Under the pieces are notes generated by a model. That model was not told the origin of the DNA. It searched no databases and saw only the letters and a program-made list of their open reading frames with translations. Of a stretch of DNA of 64,000 nucleotides, positions 52,019-61,114 are shown one piece after another. Location: assembly GCA_965279005.1 (NCBI GenBank), contig CBDIHK010000026.1:496001-560000 (forward strand). The letters run 5' to 3'. This DNA is from Planctobacterium sp965279005. GTDB taxonomy: Bacteria > Pseudomonadota > Gammaproteobacteria > Enterobacterales > Alteromonadaceae. How positions within the stretch are numbered: the first letter of the stretch is position 1; each line of letters opens with the position of its first letter. A program made the translations under genes and the position numbers.

Positions 52019-54772
52019 TTAATTGCTACGCAAGCTTATCTCCAACTTGGCGATGTTTTCCATCAAGACAGGCTTTACCCAATCCAGTTGCGGTAATAGT
52101 TGTTGAATTTCGGCTAAAGTTAGCCGCGCTTGGGCAAAGGCATTGGTTTGCACTTGTGCCCAAGTTAGCAAATACAAGATTTCTAGCCTTGACACTATAT
52201 ATGGCGCTTGAACAAAAATCGCGGGATCCAAATTCAACAAGGATTTTACGGCGGCATAATCTGATTCTGCGGCAGCGAGTTTCGCTAACTGCAAGTTTAT
52301 AATGGCAAAATAATCTGACCCAGTGCCCGAGAGCGATTCAACTAAGACTTTATACATTGCAAAATACTGCCTGGCAGCATCGGGAGCATTGCTCGCCTGG
52401 TGACAAACACCAGCGCTAAAGAGTGTTAAGCCGAAATTATAGTTATCCCGGCCAGAGGCGGCTTCGATGATCCTTGCGGCTTTTTCAACTAACTCCTGGA
52501 AGCCGTCAGTTGCGCCCGCCAAACACCGGCTTTGCAATTGGAACATGATGTTTTTTTGATAAACCGGCGAATCCGTGCCGTGAGTTTTCCCGAGATAGTT
52601 GAGGGTGTCGGCATAGTATTTCTCTGACTGTGGGTAGTTACCGAGCTCTTTTTCGATAAAACCTAGGGCTGACATTGCGTAGGGATAAACTTTACTTTGG
52701 CCCGCAGCAGACACTACGGACAGCAACAGTTCCCGGGCTTCTTCTAGCCGGCCAATTCCGGTCAGGGTGACTGCCAAATTCAGTGAAGCCCGAATAACTT
52801 TGCTGTGCGAGCCGCCATAAGCAGAAACAAGGATTGCCCGATTTTTTCTGATATATTCGATGGCGCCTATGTTGTCGCCTTGCTGGTAAAGTAGTGCCGC
52901 GACATTGTTGTATAAGCGTTGCAATACCAATCGGTTGCCTGAGTCATATGTTTCCGCCATTGCAATTGCTTGCTGATAGGTTTGCTGGGCGAGCCCATAT
53001 TGCCCTTTCAATAGTAATGCTGACGCTTCGCTTGCCAAAACAGAGGCCAAATCCAAAGAGTGTTCCCCTTTGAGCTCCACCACCGCCAGTTTAACCTTGT
53101 TGATATGAAACAATATCTGGTCGGCGTCTTGCGCCTCAACATAGGATTTTGCCAGAACCTGGTGTGCCCTTGCATAAAGCAGCCTGCCATTGGGCACTTC
53201 AGGTACCAGCCCTAGCGCTTGGTTTGCTGATTGCCGGGCTTGTGCAAACAGATCCTTTTCGCCATAAAACCTTGCTTTAAGCAAATACAGTTCCGCCAAA
53301 GCAACAGGCTGTGCGGGGTCTGTTAAAGCGCTTTCTTGTTGGCGGATAAGCGCTTTTACCTTATCGTTTTCACCACTGTCCAGATAATGGCGGATAAGAA
53401 GGTTTTGCGCTTGCAAGTAAACATCGGGCTCAATGTTTTGTACTTTGTTTAACAACCTTTGCGATGCAGCTAACTGATCCAACTCGTAATGCAGGTTGCC
53501 AAGCACATAATACAGTTGTGAGGCAACTTCAGGCTCCGCGGTTGCCAATGCATCGACTTTAATTTCCGCTTGGGAGATAACCTGCTGCAAATCGAACTTG
53601 TCTTTGTCATCGCTAAATGGCGAGCCACTATTAAACAATTCCCCTATCAGGGCAACGACCCGCTCTGCGGTCTCTTTTTCTTGCAGGATTTGTTTGTTGG
53701 CTTGCTGTAGGGAAATGGAAAACCAACTGCTGGCAATGGTTAAAACAACCATAAACATGAGGGCGACGGCAACCATAGTGCGGTTACGCAGAACAAATTT
53801 AGCGATTCGGTAATCTGCCGTGTTTTCCCTTGCCACTATCGGCTGGCCTTGCTGGTAACGAATTAAATCAGCAAATAGCTCGCAAGCGTTGCTGTAACGC
53901 GCTTCTGCCTCATTCGCCATGCACTTCAAGACAATTGCATCCACATCCCCTTTTACTTTTGCTGCCAGCGCCCTATGACCCAGCTGTTGCAAGCGTTTAT
54001 AGGGGGAGGCAGCGGTATGTCCCTGCCGCATCCTAGCTTCGATTGACAGCTTATCAACATCCTCGAACGGATATTTACCAGTTAACAGATAATACAGGAT
54101 TATACCTAGCTGATAGACATCGGAGCGCTGGGTAACAGGTGCTTTTAAAATTTGCTCGGGACTGGCAAATTGCAGTGTGAGTGGATCCTGCGAAAACTGG
54201 AACTCCTTATCCAATTGTTCTGATTTGGCGATACCAAAATCAATTAGCCTGGGCTCACCCTCTGCGCTCACCATAATGTTAGAGAGCTTTATATCTCGAT
54301 GAATAATCTGCAGCTCGTGGGCGTGTTGTACTGCATCGACAATTTTTCTAAATAGTGCCAGCTTTTGATCAAGCGAAAGTTGGTTTTCTTTTAGGTATTG
54401 CTCCAACGTATCGCCATTGACAAATTCCATAATAAAAAATGGCACACCGCCTGGTGTCATGCCCGCGTCGTAAAGCTGTGCGATATTGGGATGCCTAAGC
54501 TGGGCAAGTATATGGCGCTCCAGATAAAAGCGCTGTATTCCCTCATCAGGTAAAATCGTCTGGTTTAGGAATTTTATTGCCACTTCACGCTGGAATTGAC
54601 CATCTGAGCGGTGTGCTTTGAATACAAAACCCGACGCGCCAGAGGATACATACTGGTCGACGGTATAACCTTCAAACTCCTGCCCTAACAGCGCCTGCTT
54701 TTGCTCGCTAAGCGCCATATCAGCTAATAATTTGAGCCCGCCACCGGTTTCAAGCAGATGGGTGATATGCAT
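52019..54772 (-). CDS. Transmembrane Ser/Thr protein kinase with C-terminal TPRs
   Basis: 917 residues. Kinase domain (~35-300): glycine loop SSGASGFVFKA, VAIKFLN (Lys), HRDIKLSNIM catalytic loop, DFGIAKS, and ASPEQILKAPVTQRSDVYQLG. One membrane span near residue 340 (VALMFMVVLTIASSWF), then about 550 residues of TPRs outside the membrane. The divergent ECF sigma gene lies 145 bp away. This arrangement matches ECF sigma / Ser-Thr kinase pairs such as PknT-EcfP of Vibrio parahaemolyticus, in which the kinase activates the sigma factor by threonine phosphorylation. Confidence 0.9.
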   Translation of the reverse strand: MHITHLLETGGGLKLLADMALSEQKQALLGQEFEGYTVDQYVSSGASGFVFKAHRSDGQFQREVAIKFLNQTILPDEGIQRFYLERHILAQLRHPNIAQLYDAGMTPGGVPFFIMEFVNGDTLEQYLKENQLSLDQKLALFRKIVDAVQHAHELQIIHRDIKLSNIMVSAEGEPRLIDFGIAKSEQLDKEFQFSQDPLTLQFASPEQILKAPVTQRSDVYQLGIILYYLLTGKYPFEDVDKLSIEARMRQGHTAASPYKRLQQLGHRALAAKVKGDVDAIVLKCMANEAEARYSNACELFADLIRYQQGQPIVARENTADYRIAKFVLRNRTMVAVALMFMVVLTIASSWFSISLQQANKQILQEKETAERVVALIGELFNSGSPFSDDKDKFDLQQVISQAEIKVDALATAEPEVASQLYYVLGNLHYELDQLAASQRLLNKVQNIEPDVYLQAQNLLIRHYLDSGENDKVKALIRQQESALTDPAQPVALAELYLLKARFYGEKDLFAQARQSANQALGLVPEVPNGRLLYARAHQVLAKSYVEAQDADQILFHINKVKLAVVELKGEHSLDLASVLASEASALLLKGQYGLAQQTYQQAIAMAETYDSGNRLVLQRLYNNVAALLYQQGDNIGAIEYIRKNRAILVSAYGGSHSKVIRASLNLAVTLTGIGRLEEARELLLSVVSAAGQSKVYPYAMSALGFIEKELGNYPQSEKYYADTLNYLGKTHGTDSPVYQKNIMFQLQSRCLAGATDGFQELVEKAARIIEAASGRDNYNFGLTLFSAGVCHQASNAPDAARQYFAMYKVLVESLSGTGSDYFAIINLQLAKLAAAESDYAAVKSLLNLDPAIFVQAPYIVSRLEILYLLTWAQVQTNAFAQARLTLAEIQQLLPQLDWVKPVLMENIAKLEISLRSN

Positions 54773-54853
54773 GCCACACCTAAACTATCTCTTTGCAATT
54801 AATTAAAGAGTTAAACGCAGTTTAGCGCAGTTTCAACCAGCATTTTTTAACTA

Positions 54854-54886
54854 ATACCGGTTCCATTAAGTATTTACCTGTATACT
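54854..54886 (+). repeat. Degenerate dispersed repeat end
   Basis: ATACCGGTTCCATTAAG followed by TATTT, in the kinase/sigma divergent region, 60 bp before the sigma gene. It matches about the first 22 positions of the 34.5-kb element ends with one change and diverges after that; a decayed solo copy. Confidence 0.5.
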
Positions 54887-54917
54887 GCTGGGCTAGAAAC
54901 AATATCCAAGCGATATC

Positions 54918-55487
54918 ATGGCCACAAAATCCTCGAATACTGAAACAAATACCGCAGGCGAAGAAACCGCGGCGCAGGGTGACCAGTGGTCCTTTGCCGA
55001 GCTATACCAGGAACTCAAAGCCATAGCCCGGAACCAGCTTAGCCGAAGCGTTAACCATGGTACGCTTAGCTCCACCGTTCTGGTCAATGAGGCCTACCTA
55101 AAGCTATACCATCACGATGAATCCCGCTGGAACGATAAACACCATTTCTACTGTGTAGTCGCTAAGATAGTGCGCCAGATCGTCACCGACTATGCCCGTA
55201 AAAAACTGAGCCAAAAGCGCTCTGCCAATGACTATGATGTTGAATGCTTTATGCTGTCTGGTTCAGCTAAGCCTGAAACTGAACTATTTGCTATTGACCA
55301 GGCCATTGCAGAACTTAGCGAAACCAACCAGGACATGGCCGATTTGGTGCAACTCAGGTTTTACGCAGGTTTTACCTGTGAAGAAATTGCTGACATGCGC
55401 AATGTATCACGCAGCACAATTCAGAGGGATTGGGAAATCGCAAAACAACAACTCAAAAAGCTAGTGGCAAGCGAAAAAGAGAACTAA
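54918..55487 (+). CDS. ECF-type RNA polymerase sigma factor
   Basis: 189 residues. The N-terminus is low complexity and Thr/Glu-rich (about 25 residues). Sigma-2 region: FAELYQELKAIARNQLSR...VLVNEAYLKLYHH...HHFYCVVAKIVRQIVTDYARKK. Sigma-4 helix-turn-helix: GFTCEEIADMRNVSRSTIQRDWEIAKQQLKKL. This matches the ECF subfamily of TIGR02999 type. No anti-sigma gene is adjacent; the divergent Ser/Thr kinase is the likely activator. Confidence 0.9.
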   Translation: MATKSSNTETNTAGEETAAQGDQWSFAELYQELKAIARNQLSRSVNHGTLSSTVLVNEAYLKLYHHDESRWNDKHHFYCVVAKIVRQIVTDYARKKLSQKRSANDYDVECFMLSGSAKPETELFAIDQAIAELSETNQDMADLVQLRFYAGFTCEEIADMRNVSRSTIQRDWEIAKQQLKKLVASEKEN

Positions 55488-55561
55488 TTCACAAAAACTC
55501 CTGCGACAGTATTAATTGAAATCTCGTGTTAAGGGTTAGTGGCGTGGAAAAAGCGCCCCTA

Positions 55562-55578
55562 GGCGGCAGCTGGCCGCC
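55562..55578. promoter_or_regulatory. GC-rich hairpin in the leader of the secreted giant
   Basis: GGCGGC, loop AGCTG, GCCGCC, without a T-run, 33 bp before the start codon; a GAGGA ribosome binding site follows. It may be an mRNA leader structure or a weak terminator after the sigma gene. Confidence 0.4.
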
Positions 55579-55610
55579 CGGAATTAACTATTAATCACGA
55601 GGACATACCA

Positions 55611-58600
55611 ATGGATGTTGACAATAAGGTCAGGAAAAAAAGCCCCAACTACAAACGAATCGCCCTGCCGCTGCTAGTAGTAATGATGACCGGAACCACA
55701 AGTTACGCGCAAAACCAACTTCCCAATTTGCCTGCGGGCGCAACGATGGAAGATCTGATCAGCGATAGCGGCTTTGAATTTTCTGATGCGGGCTTCGGTG
55801 CCAGTGCCCCAAATCATATTAGCCTTAGCGACAACGCAATTTTTGGCAGCAAAAGCCTACAAATTGATTTTCCAGCTTGGCAAAGACTCACTTCATATAA
55901 GGATTTTGCCTGGGGACAAGGCCCGCTTGCCGATAGCTTGACAGCAAAGGCGATAATAGAAGTTGACCAGGCATCCCACCCTAACCATCACTTATTAGCT
56001 TGCAGTGTCGGCTACTTACAATCAGGTAGCCGCGTAGAAAGCTGCCGAGAGATCCCCACTGTCCCTGGTAGTTACCGGCTTTACCAGGAGTTGCACTTGG
56101 ACGCGCAGCAGCTCAGCCGGGCGACCATTGAGTTCAGATATCCATTTAGCGGTAATTTATCGGCACGGATTGATGGTGCTAGCTTGTATGTTGTACGCCC
56201 GGAAACCGAAGCGGAGCAGCTTGTACCTGACACTAGCGATAACGAGCAGCTAGTGGATTTGATCCAAGCTCCCGGATTTGAACAATCAAGCCATGGCTTC
56301 ACTTCTGCTGTGCCGGATGATATCGCCCTGACCAGCAACGCCATCCAGGAAAGCCAGAGCTTGGCATTGCGGCTACAGGACTACCGGAGGGTGCAATACA
56401 TCCACGATTGGGACTGGAACCAAGGACCAATTGCTCGTTCACTGACATTGGCCGGAAAATTACGGATAGATGCCACAACCAGCCTGGAGGCCTATATACA
56501 CGCTTGTGCGGTTGCGTATTTGCACAATGACAATACCCGCTATGAAACTTGCCAATTGGTGAGTAGCGCTGAAGAAGATCTAGTGCAACTTCACACCGTA
56601 CTGCAACTAGATGCCCGCCAAATACGCCGGGCTTTTTACGAGCTGCGTTATCCAGGTAGCGGCGCAGTCAATGCAGTGCTAGATGATGCCCACCTGTACC
56701 TGGTAACTGCATTGCAACCGGAGTCCGGTGACGAAGGTACGGGGGATACCGCTGGCGGCGCCCCGCAGCCAGGCAATGCCGCTCCAGATCCTAGGCAACC
56801 GTTGGTACCAGAGGGCGGTAGTTTGCTTGAGCTGATTGAAGACAGCGGTTTTGAACACTCAATGGCTGGGTTCAGTTCACCAGTTGACAAGGTGTTGTCG
56901 GTCTCAGGGGATGCAATTTTCGGACAACAAAGCTTGCACCTTGATTTTACTAATGCGCCTTGGACACGCATCAGCAGCGGTTTCCAATGGGGTTGGAATG
57001 CCGGCCCTTTGGCAAGCAAGTTAGCAATCAAAGCCAAAGCCTTAGTTCCCCAGCATTACCAAACCCAAGCCACAGCCTGTGCCATTGCATACTTGTTTAA
57101 CGGCAACCGGTTGGAGCAATGCCAATACCTAGCTGGGCACCAAGATTACCAAGATATCTACCAGGAATTTGACTTGGGCAACCAGCAGGTTGACAGGGTG
57201 TTTTTTGAGTTAAGGCATCCAAATTCTGGTGTATTTAGCCTGACCCTAGACGATGCCCACCTTTATCTGGTAACTGCCAATACTGGGGCTACATCACCGG
57301 GAACTGGCGATGGCGGAAACGGCGATGATGGAAACGGCGAAGGAGGTGATGGCGACAACCCGGATAGTGGTAATGGCGACAATGGCTCGCCAAACATACC
57401 AGGGTACAGCGCTGATTCAGATCTGGAACTGGTAGGCTTCCATAGCAATCCATCAAACTATCGTTCGATTGCAAGCAATATCACTCGCAACAACGATGTC
57501 AGTGCTCGAGGCCAGGCTGCGAACAACTCTGCCAAGCGCATCCCGGTAGCACTGCACCCCTCTGCGGACGCCGTAGCTAGTGGCATGACAACAGTTTCAT
57601 TTGGCCTACCGTTGGCACCTGGCAGCATAGTCAACAGCCAGGATATTAAAGTGCTCGATAGCAATGGCAATGAGATCCCCGCCCATGTCAGCAGCCTGTT
57701 GGATTGGCAACAGATGCCAACCCAGTCCTTATTGTGTGACGGGCTGTTGGCGCAAGGCAATCCTGGGATCCGCAGTGTGCTAATCCAATTCAGCATGGCA
57801 TTCAATAGCAACTCTACAGAAAACGTGACAGTTGTGCTAAATGAAGGTCAACGCAGCTTAGATGTCACTGAAAAGCAAGACCCTAGGACGCTGTTCCGCA
57901 CAGTGAATGATGGCACCTATGCACAGGACATAAACAGTTCCGGATTAACTATCCAGGAACCCAATGTTATCGCCGCAATTGACCACGAATACTTAATTTG
58001 TTCAGGTTTAAATGTGCTAAGCAACGCGTCAGGTAGCCGAGCTTACCTGGCAAAAACCGACACAGCCCAAGAAGACTTTTTCTATTCCAGCATTAACCAG
58101 CACCGTGCTAGGCAGGATTGGGAAGTAACAGATCCGCGGGATCACATTGACTATTTCACCTTTACACCAGCTTGGTTATACGGCCGTCCACAAACCTTCT
58201 ACAACGGTTATATACGCTCTGGCAACGTTGACATGCTGCGCGAGGCCATGCGCGCAACCGACCATTACGCACAAAACATCTGGACACCTGAGGACTGTGC
58301 CGATGCCTTCTATCCCTATTGTGTTGGTAGTTTTAAACTTAAAAACCCCAATCCTAATGCCTCCTGGCAAGATATGAAATATTCCAATAGCAGGCCACTG
58401 CTGACCCACTACCTGTTGACAGGTGATGAAACCTGGTTGGATAAAATAGGTTACATTGCCTGGGGCATGGAATACCATGTTGATCTGGAAGGGAATACCG
58501 AAACGGCACGCCACAGGGCCTATGCGCTTGATGCCCATAACGTAGATTACGCCCTCACTGGCAACGGCCACCAGCTTGGCAAAATCAGTAATGGTATTGC

Positions 58601-59201
58601 TGCTATGCTACTACGCCAACAAAATGGGGTTGCAGGATATGGCTCAAATGGCTGTTTTAACTACAGTCCAGAAGGAGGCGATGTGCCAAACTTCTCTCCT
58701 TGGATGTTGAACCTGCTAACCAATGTCATGCTGACCACCTACCAAGAGACCGGCATCACCGGGATCCCACAATCCTTGGTAAAGGTAGCACAGTGCGAAA
58801 TTGACCGTGCGATTGTGCAACTACAACCTGGGGAAAACGGACCTATGCCGGTAGGTGGCTATTATCCATTTTACATTGCCAGCAGTTTTGGAGAAAAACA
58901 GGATCTCGACGGATTCAATCCCTATAACGGATTTGAGCACGCCATTGACGTAGCAACAGTTGTCGCGCTAGGTGCTTATTTTGCAGAAGACCCAATAATC
59001 CAAGCGGAATTTGTAGGTATTGCCAAAGCCCTGCTGGAAACCCACGGGCACAGCATTGACAACTGGACCCGTGAAACCCTGGGTCGGGCTAAATACCGGC
59101 TAGCCCCACCCCGCAAGTACAACTGGCAGTACAAGCACGCAGGGGTGCTAGGCTGGGCATTGGGCAATGACACCGGGGGCACTGGCAAAGCCAGCTACTA
59201 G
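55611..59201 (+). CDS. Large secreted multidomain protein, polysaccharide-lyase-like
   Basis: 1196 residues. Signal peptide (LPLLVVMMTGTTSYA). Three related ~170-residue beta-sandwich repeats follow, starting near residues 42, 215 and 405 and marked by DSGFE, WGQGPLA/WNQGPIA/WNAGPLA and LDDAHLYLV. A Gly/Asp-rich linker (about 565-595) comes next. The C-terminal ~600 residues begin with a RIFT-like beta domain (MTTVSFGLPLAPGSIV) and continue as a helical barrel (YNGYIRSGNVDMLREAM, HYLLTGDETWLDKI), resembling PcRGLX/YetA-like exo-rhamnogalacturonan lyases. Its position after the sigma gene suggests sigma-dependent expression. Function inferred only. Confidence 0.75.
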   Translation: MDVDNKVRKKSPNYKRIALPLLVVMMTGTTSYAQNQLPNLPAGATMEDLISDSGFEFSDAGFGASAPNHISLSDNAIFGSKSLQIDFPAWQRLTSYKDFAWGQGPLADSLTAKAIIEVDQASHPNHHLLACSVGYLQSGSRVESCREIPTVPGSYRLYQELHLDAQQLSRATIEFRYPFSGNLSARIDGASLYVVRPETEAEQLVPDTSDNEQLVDLIQAPGFEQSSHGFTSAVPDDIALTSNAIQESQSLALRLQDYRRVQYIHDWDWNQGPIARSLTLAGKLRIDATTSLEAYIHACAVAYLHNDNTRYETCQLVSSAEEDLVQLHTVLQLDARQIRRAFYELRYPGSGAVNAVLDDAHLYLVTALQPESGDEGTGDTAGGAPQPGNAAPDPRQPLVPEGGSLLELIEDSGFEHSMAGFSSPVDKVLSVSGDAIFGQQSLHLDFTNAPWTRISSGFQWGWNAGPLASKLAIKAKALVPQHYQTQATACAIAYLFNGNRLEQCQYLAGHQDYQDIYQEFDLGNQQVDRVFFELRHPNSGVFSLTLDDAHLYLVTANTGATSPGTGDGGNGDDGNGEGGDGDNPDSGNGDNGSPNIPGYSADSDLELVGFHSNPSNYRSIASNITRNNDVSARGQAANNSAKRIPVALHPSADAVASGMTTVSFGLPLAPGSIVNSQDIKVLDSNGNEIPAHVSSLLDWQQMPTQSLLCDGLLAQGNPGIRSVLIQFSMAFNSNSTENVTVVLNEGQRSLDVTEKQDPRTLFRTVNDGTYAQDINSSGLTIQEPNVIAAIDHEYLICSGLNVLSNASGSRAYLAKTDTAQEDFFYSSINQHRARQDWEVTDPRDHIDYFTFTPAWLYGRPQTFYNGYIRSGNVDMLREAMRATDHYAQNIWTPEDCADAFYPYCVGSFKLKNPNPNASWQDMKYSNSRPLLTHYLLTGDETWLDKIGYIAWGMEYHVDLEGNTETARHRAYALDAHNVDYALTGNGHQLGKISNGIAAMLLRQQNGVAGYGSNGCFNYSPEGGDVPNFSPWMLNLLTNVMLTTYQETGITGIPQSLVKVAQCEIDRAIVQLQPGENGPMPVGGYYPFYIASSFGEKQDLDGFNPYNGFEHAIDVATVVALGAYFAEDPIIQAEFVGIAKALLETHGHSIDNWTRETLGRAKYRLAPPRKYNWQYKHAGVLGWALGNDTGGTGKASY

Positions 59202-59219
59202 GTGGTCCGATACAAGTAC

Positions 59220-59251
59220 AAAGGCCTATCCTCTTGAGAATAGGCCTTTTC
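59220..59251 (+). terminator. Terminator of the secreted giant
   Basis: AAAGGCCTAT (59220-59229), 10-nt loop, ATAGGCCTTTT. The stem is followed by a short T-run. Confidence 0.85.
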
Positions 59252-59313
59252 CGGTTTAAAACACAACCAAAGTTGAGTTAGCATAGGAATTAACGCGGCG
59301 TCTGGGAAGGCTA

Positions 59314-59655
59314 ATGATCAACTGGAAAAACTATCGCAAAATTAATGGCAGATATCAGTTCTACTTCTCTTTAATATGCCTAGTTGGTTTAGCGGCAACT
59401 AGCTGGCCTTCCTGGTTGGCCATTCAGTGGATGTATGGATTCTTATCCATTGATCCTGACGCGCCGCTTCTGCAGCAAGCGGGTGGCTGGATGGTACCTT
59501 TAGGAGCATGGCTAATTATATCCATTAACCTATTGCTAGCCTGCATCCTTATTTCAGGCGCCATTGCCAAGCTCAATGGTTGGTCGGTGCAGCAATACTT
59601 GGATTATTTTTTCCGCTATGAAAACCTACCGCAGCACTGGCTCAAAAAAGAGTAG
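59314..59655 (+). CDS. Small membrane protein of unknown family
   Basis: 113 residues, two or three hydrophobic segments (YFSLICLVGLAATSW, LGAWLIISINLLLACILIS). Starts MINWKNYRKINGRYQF and ends with a charged tail. ATG at 59314 with GGAAGG upstream. No recognised domain; convergent with the DUF2007 gene. Confidence 0.6.
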   Translation: MINWKNYRKINGRYQFYFSLICLVGLAATSWPSWLAIQWMYGFLSIDPDAPLLQQAGGWMVPLGAWLIISINLLLACILISGAIAKLNGWSVQQYLDYFFRYENLPQHWLKKE

Positions 59656-59670
59656 GCCTGGGACGGCTAA

Positions 59671-59979
59671 CTAATCTGGCTCATAACCACATTGCCAGCA
59701 GATTTCAAAGTTACCTTCGTTGCGCTCGCCGCATTCCTTGCACACCCAAGAGGGTCTCGCTTGGTTGCTTTGTCTAAACTCATCAATGACCCTTTGCGCC
59801 CGCTTTTGCCAAGCATCATCGGCTAACCAAACTTCGGGCCAGGCGTCAAAGGGGGCGATTTCGCCCGCACCGCCAATCGCGTACTCGTTTTTAACAAAGC
59901 ATGGGATCCCTGCGGCCTCAAGCAACTCCTTAATCTGGAACACTTGTAATCGATTTTCGGCAGTGAATACTTTGATCAT
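59671..59979 (-). CDS. DUF2007 protein with C-terminal zinc ribbon
   Basis: 102 residues. The N-terminal DUF2007 signal-transduction-like domain (KVFTAENRLQVFQIKELLEAAGIPCFVKN) is fused to a zinc ribbon with two CxxC pairs (WVCKECGERN...FEICWQCG). It probably binds zinc; the partner is unknown. It lies 21 bp after pilU and may be in its operon. Confidence 0.82.
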   Translation of the reverse strand: MIKVFTAENRLQVFQIKELLEAAGIPCFVKNEYAIGGAGEIAPFDAWPEVWLADDAWQKRAQRVIDEFRQSNQARPSWVCKECGERNEGNFEICWQCGYEPD

Positions 59980-60000
59980 ATGTTTGCCAGATTTCGTTGT

Positions 60001-61113
60001 TTAATCCATATCGATAGTGACGTCACTCAAGGAGCCTAAACTACTACCTTCTTCACTTTCCAATTTAATCATCAAACGCAGGTCATTTGGCGAATCAGAA
60101 TGGTGCAGCGCCATGTCTTGGGTGATCTTGCCAGCTTTAAACAACTCGTACAGCGCCATATCAAAGCTTTGCATGCCTGCATCTTTACCTTTGCGCATGG
60201 CTTCTTTCAGGCCTGCAATTTCACCTTTTTGGATCATGTCGGTAACCAGTGGCGAATTGAGCAAGATTTCAATAGCAGCTACCCGGCCCTTTCCGTCAGG
60301 GGTTGGGACTAATTGCTGTGCTACAATCGCCCGCATGTTTAGGCTCAAATCATAGCGCAGCTTGGAGTGTGACTCTGGTGGTGCCAAATGCATGATACGT
60401 TCAATAGCCTGGTTGGCGTTGTTGGCGTGCAGCGTCGCCACACACAAATGGCCGGTATCGGCAAAGGACATAGCATATTCCATGGTTTCCATGGAACGGA
60501 TCTCACCGATAAGGATCACATCTGGCGCCTGGCGCAATGAGCTTTTCAACGCGTCGTCAAAAGACAAGGTATCAATGCCAACTTCGCGCTGGGTCACCAC
60601 ACAATTGATGTGCTCATGCACAAATTCAATGGGATCTTCAATGGTGAGGATGTGGCCATAGGAATTGCGGTTACGGTGGCCAATCAAGGCTGCCAGCGAG
60701 GTGGATTTACCGGTGCCGGTGCCACCTACAAACAAGATCAGGCCTTTTTTCGCCATAATAATGTCTTTTAAAACTTCCGGCAGGCCCAGGTCATCGGCAT
60801 TGGGGATTTTAGTGACAATCCGGCGCACCACCATGCCCGCCCTGTCCCGTTGCCAAAATGCGCTACAACGGAACCGGCCGATGCCTTCGCGGGCGATCGC
60901 GAAGTTACACTCACGGGTGGTTTCAAACTGCTTCTGCTGATCCTCGGTCATGGCTTCAAACACTAAACCCAGCGCGCCTGCATCATCTTGCCGCTCTTTT
61001 TGCAATGGCCGCATTTTGCCGTTTATTTTCGAACTTACTGGAAAACCGGAGGTGACAAACAAGTCAGAGCCTCCATATTGCACCATCATTTTTAAATAGT
61101 GATCTAAGCCCAT
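60001..61113 (-). CDS. pilU: Type IV pilus retraction ATPase PilU
   Basis: 370 residues from the ATG at 61113, with GGAGG 6 nt upstream. Walker A is FVGGTGTGKSTSLA, the Asp box is TIEDPIEFVH, Walker B is VILIGEIRSMETMEYA, and the His box is HLCVATLHANNA. PilU assists PilT in pilus depolymerisation and twitching. It begins 1 nt after the pilT stop, so the two are coupled. Confidence 0.96.
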   Translation of the reverse strand: MGLDHYLKMMVQYGGSDLFVTSGFPVSSKINGKMRPLQKERQDDAGALGLVFEAMTEDQQKQFETTRECNFAIAREGIGRFRCSAFWQRDRAGMVVRRIVTKIPNADDLGLPEVLKDIIMAKKGLILFVGGTGTGKSTSLAALIGHRNRNSYGHILTIEDPIEFVHEHINCVVTQREVGIDTLSFDDALKSSLRQAPDVILIGEIRSMETMEYAMSFADTGHLCVATLHANNANQAIERIMHLAPPESHSKLRYDLSLNMRAIVAQQLVPTPDGKGRVAAIEILLNSPLVTDMIQKGEIAGLKEAMRKGKDAGMQSFDMALYELFKAGKITQDMALHHSDSPNDLRLMIKLESEEGSSLGSLSDVTIDMD

Positions 61114-61114
61114 G

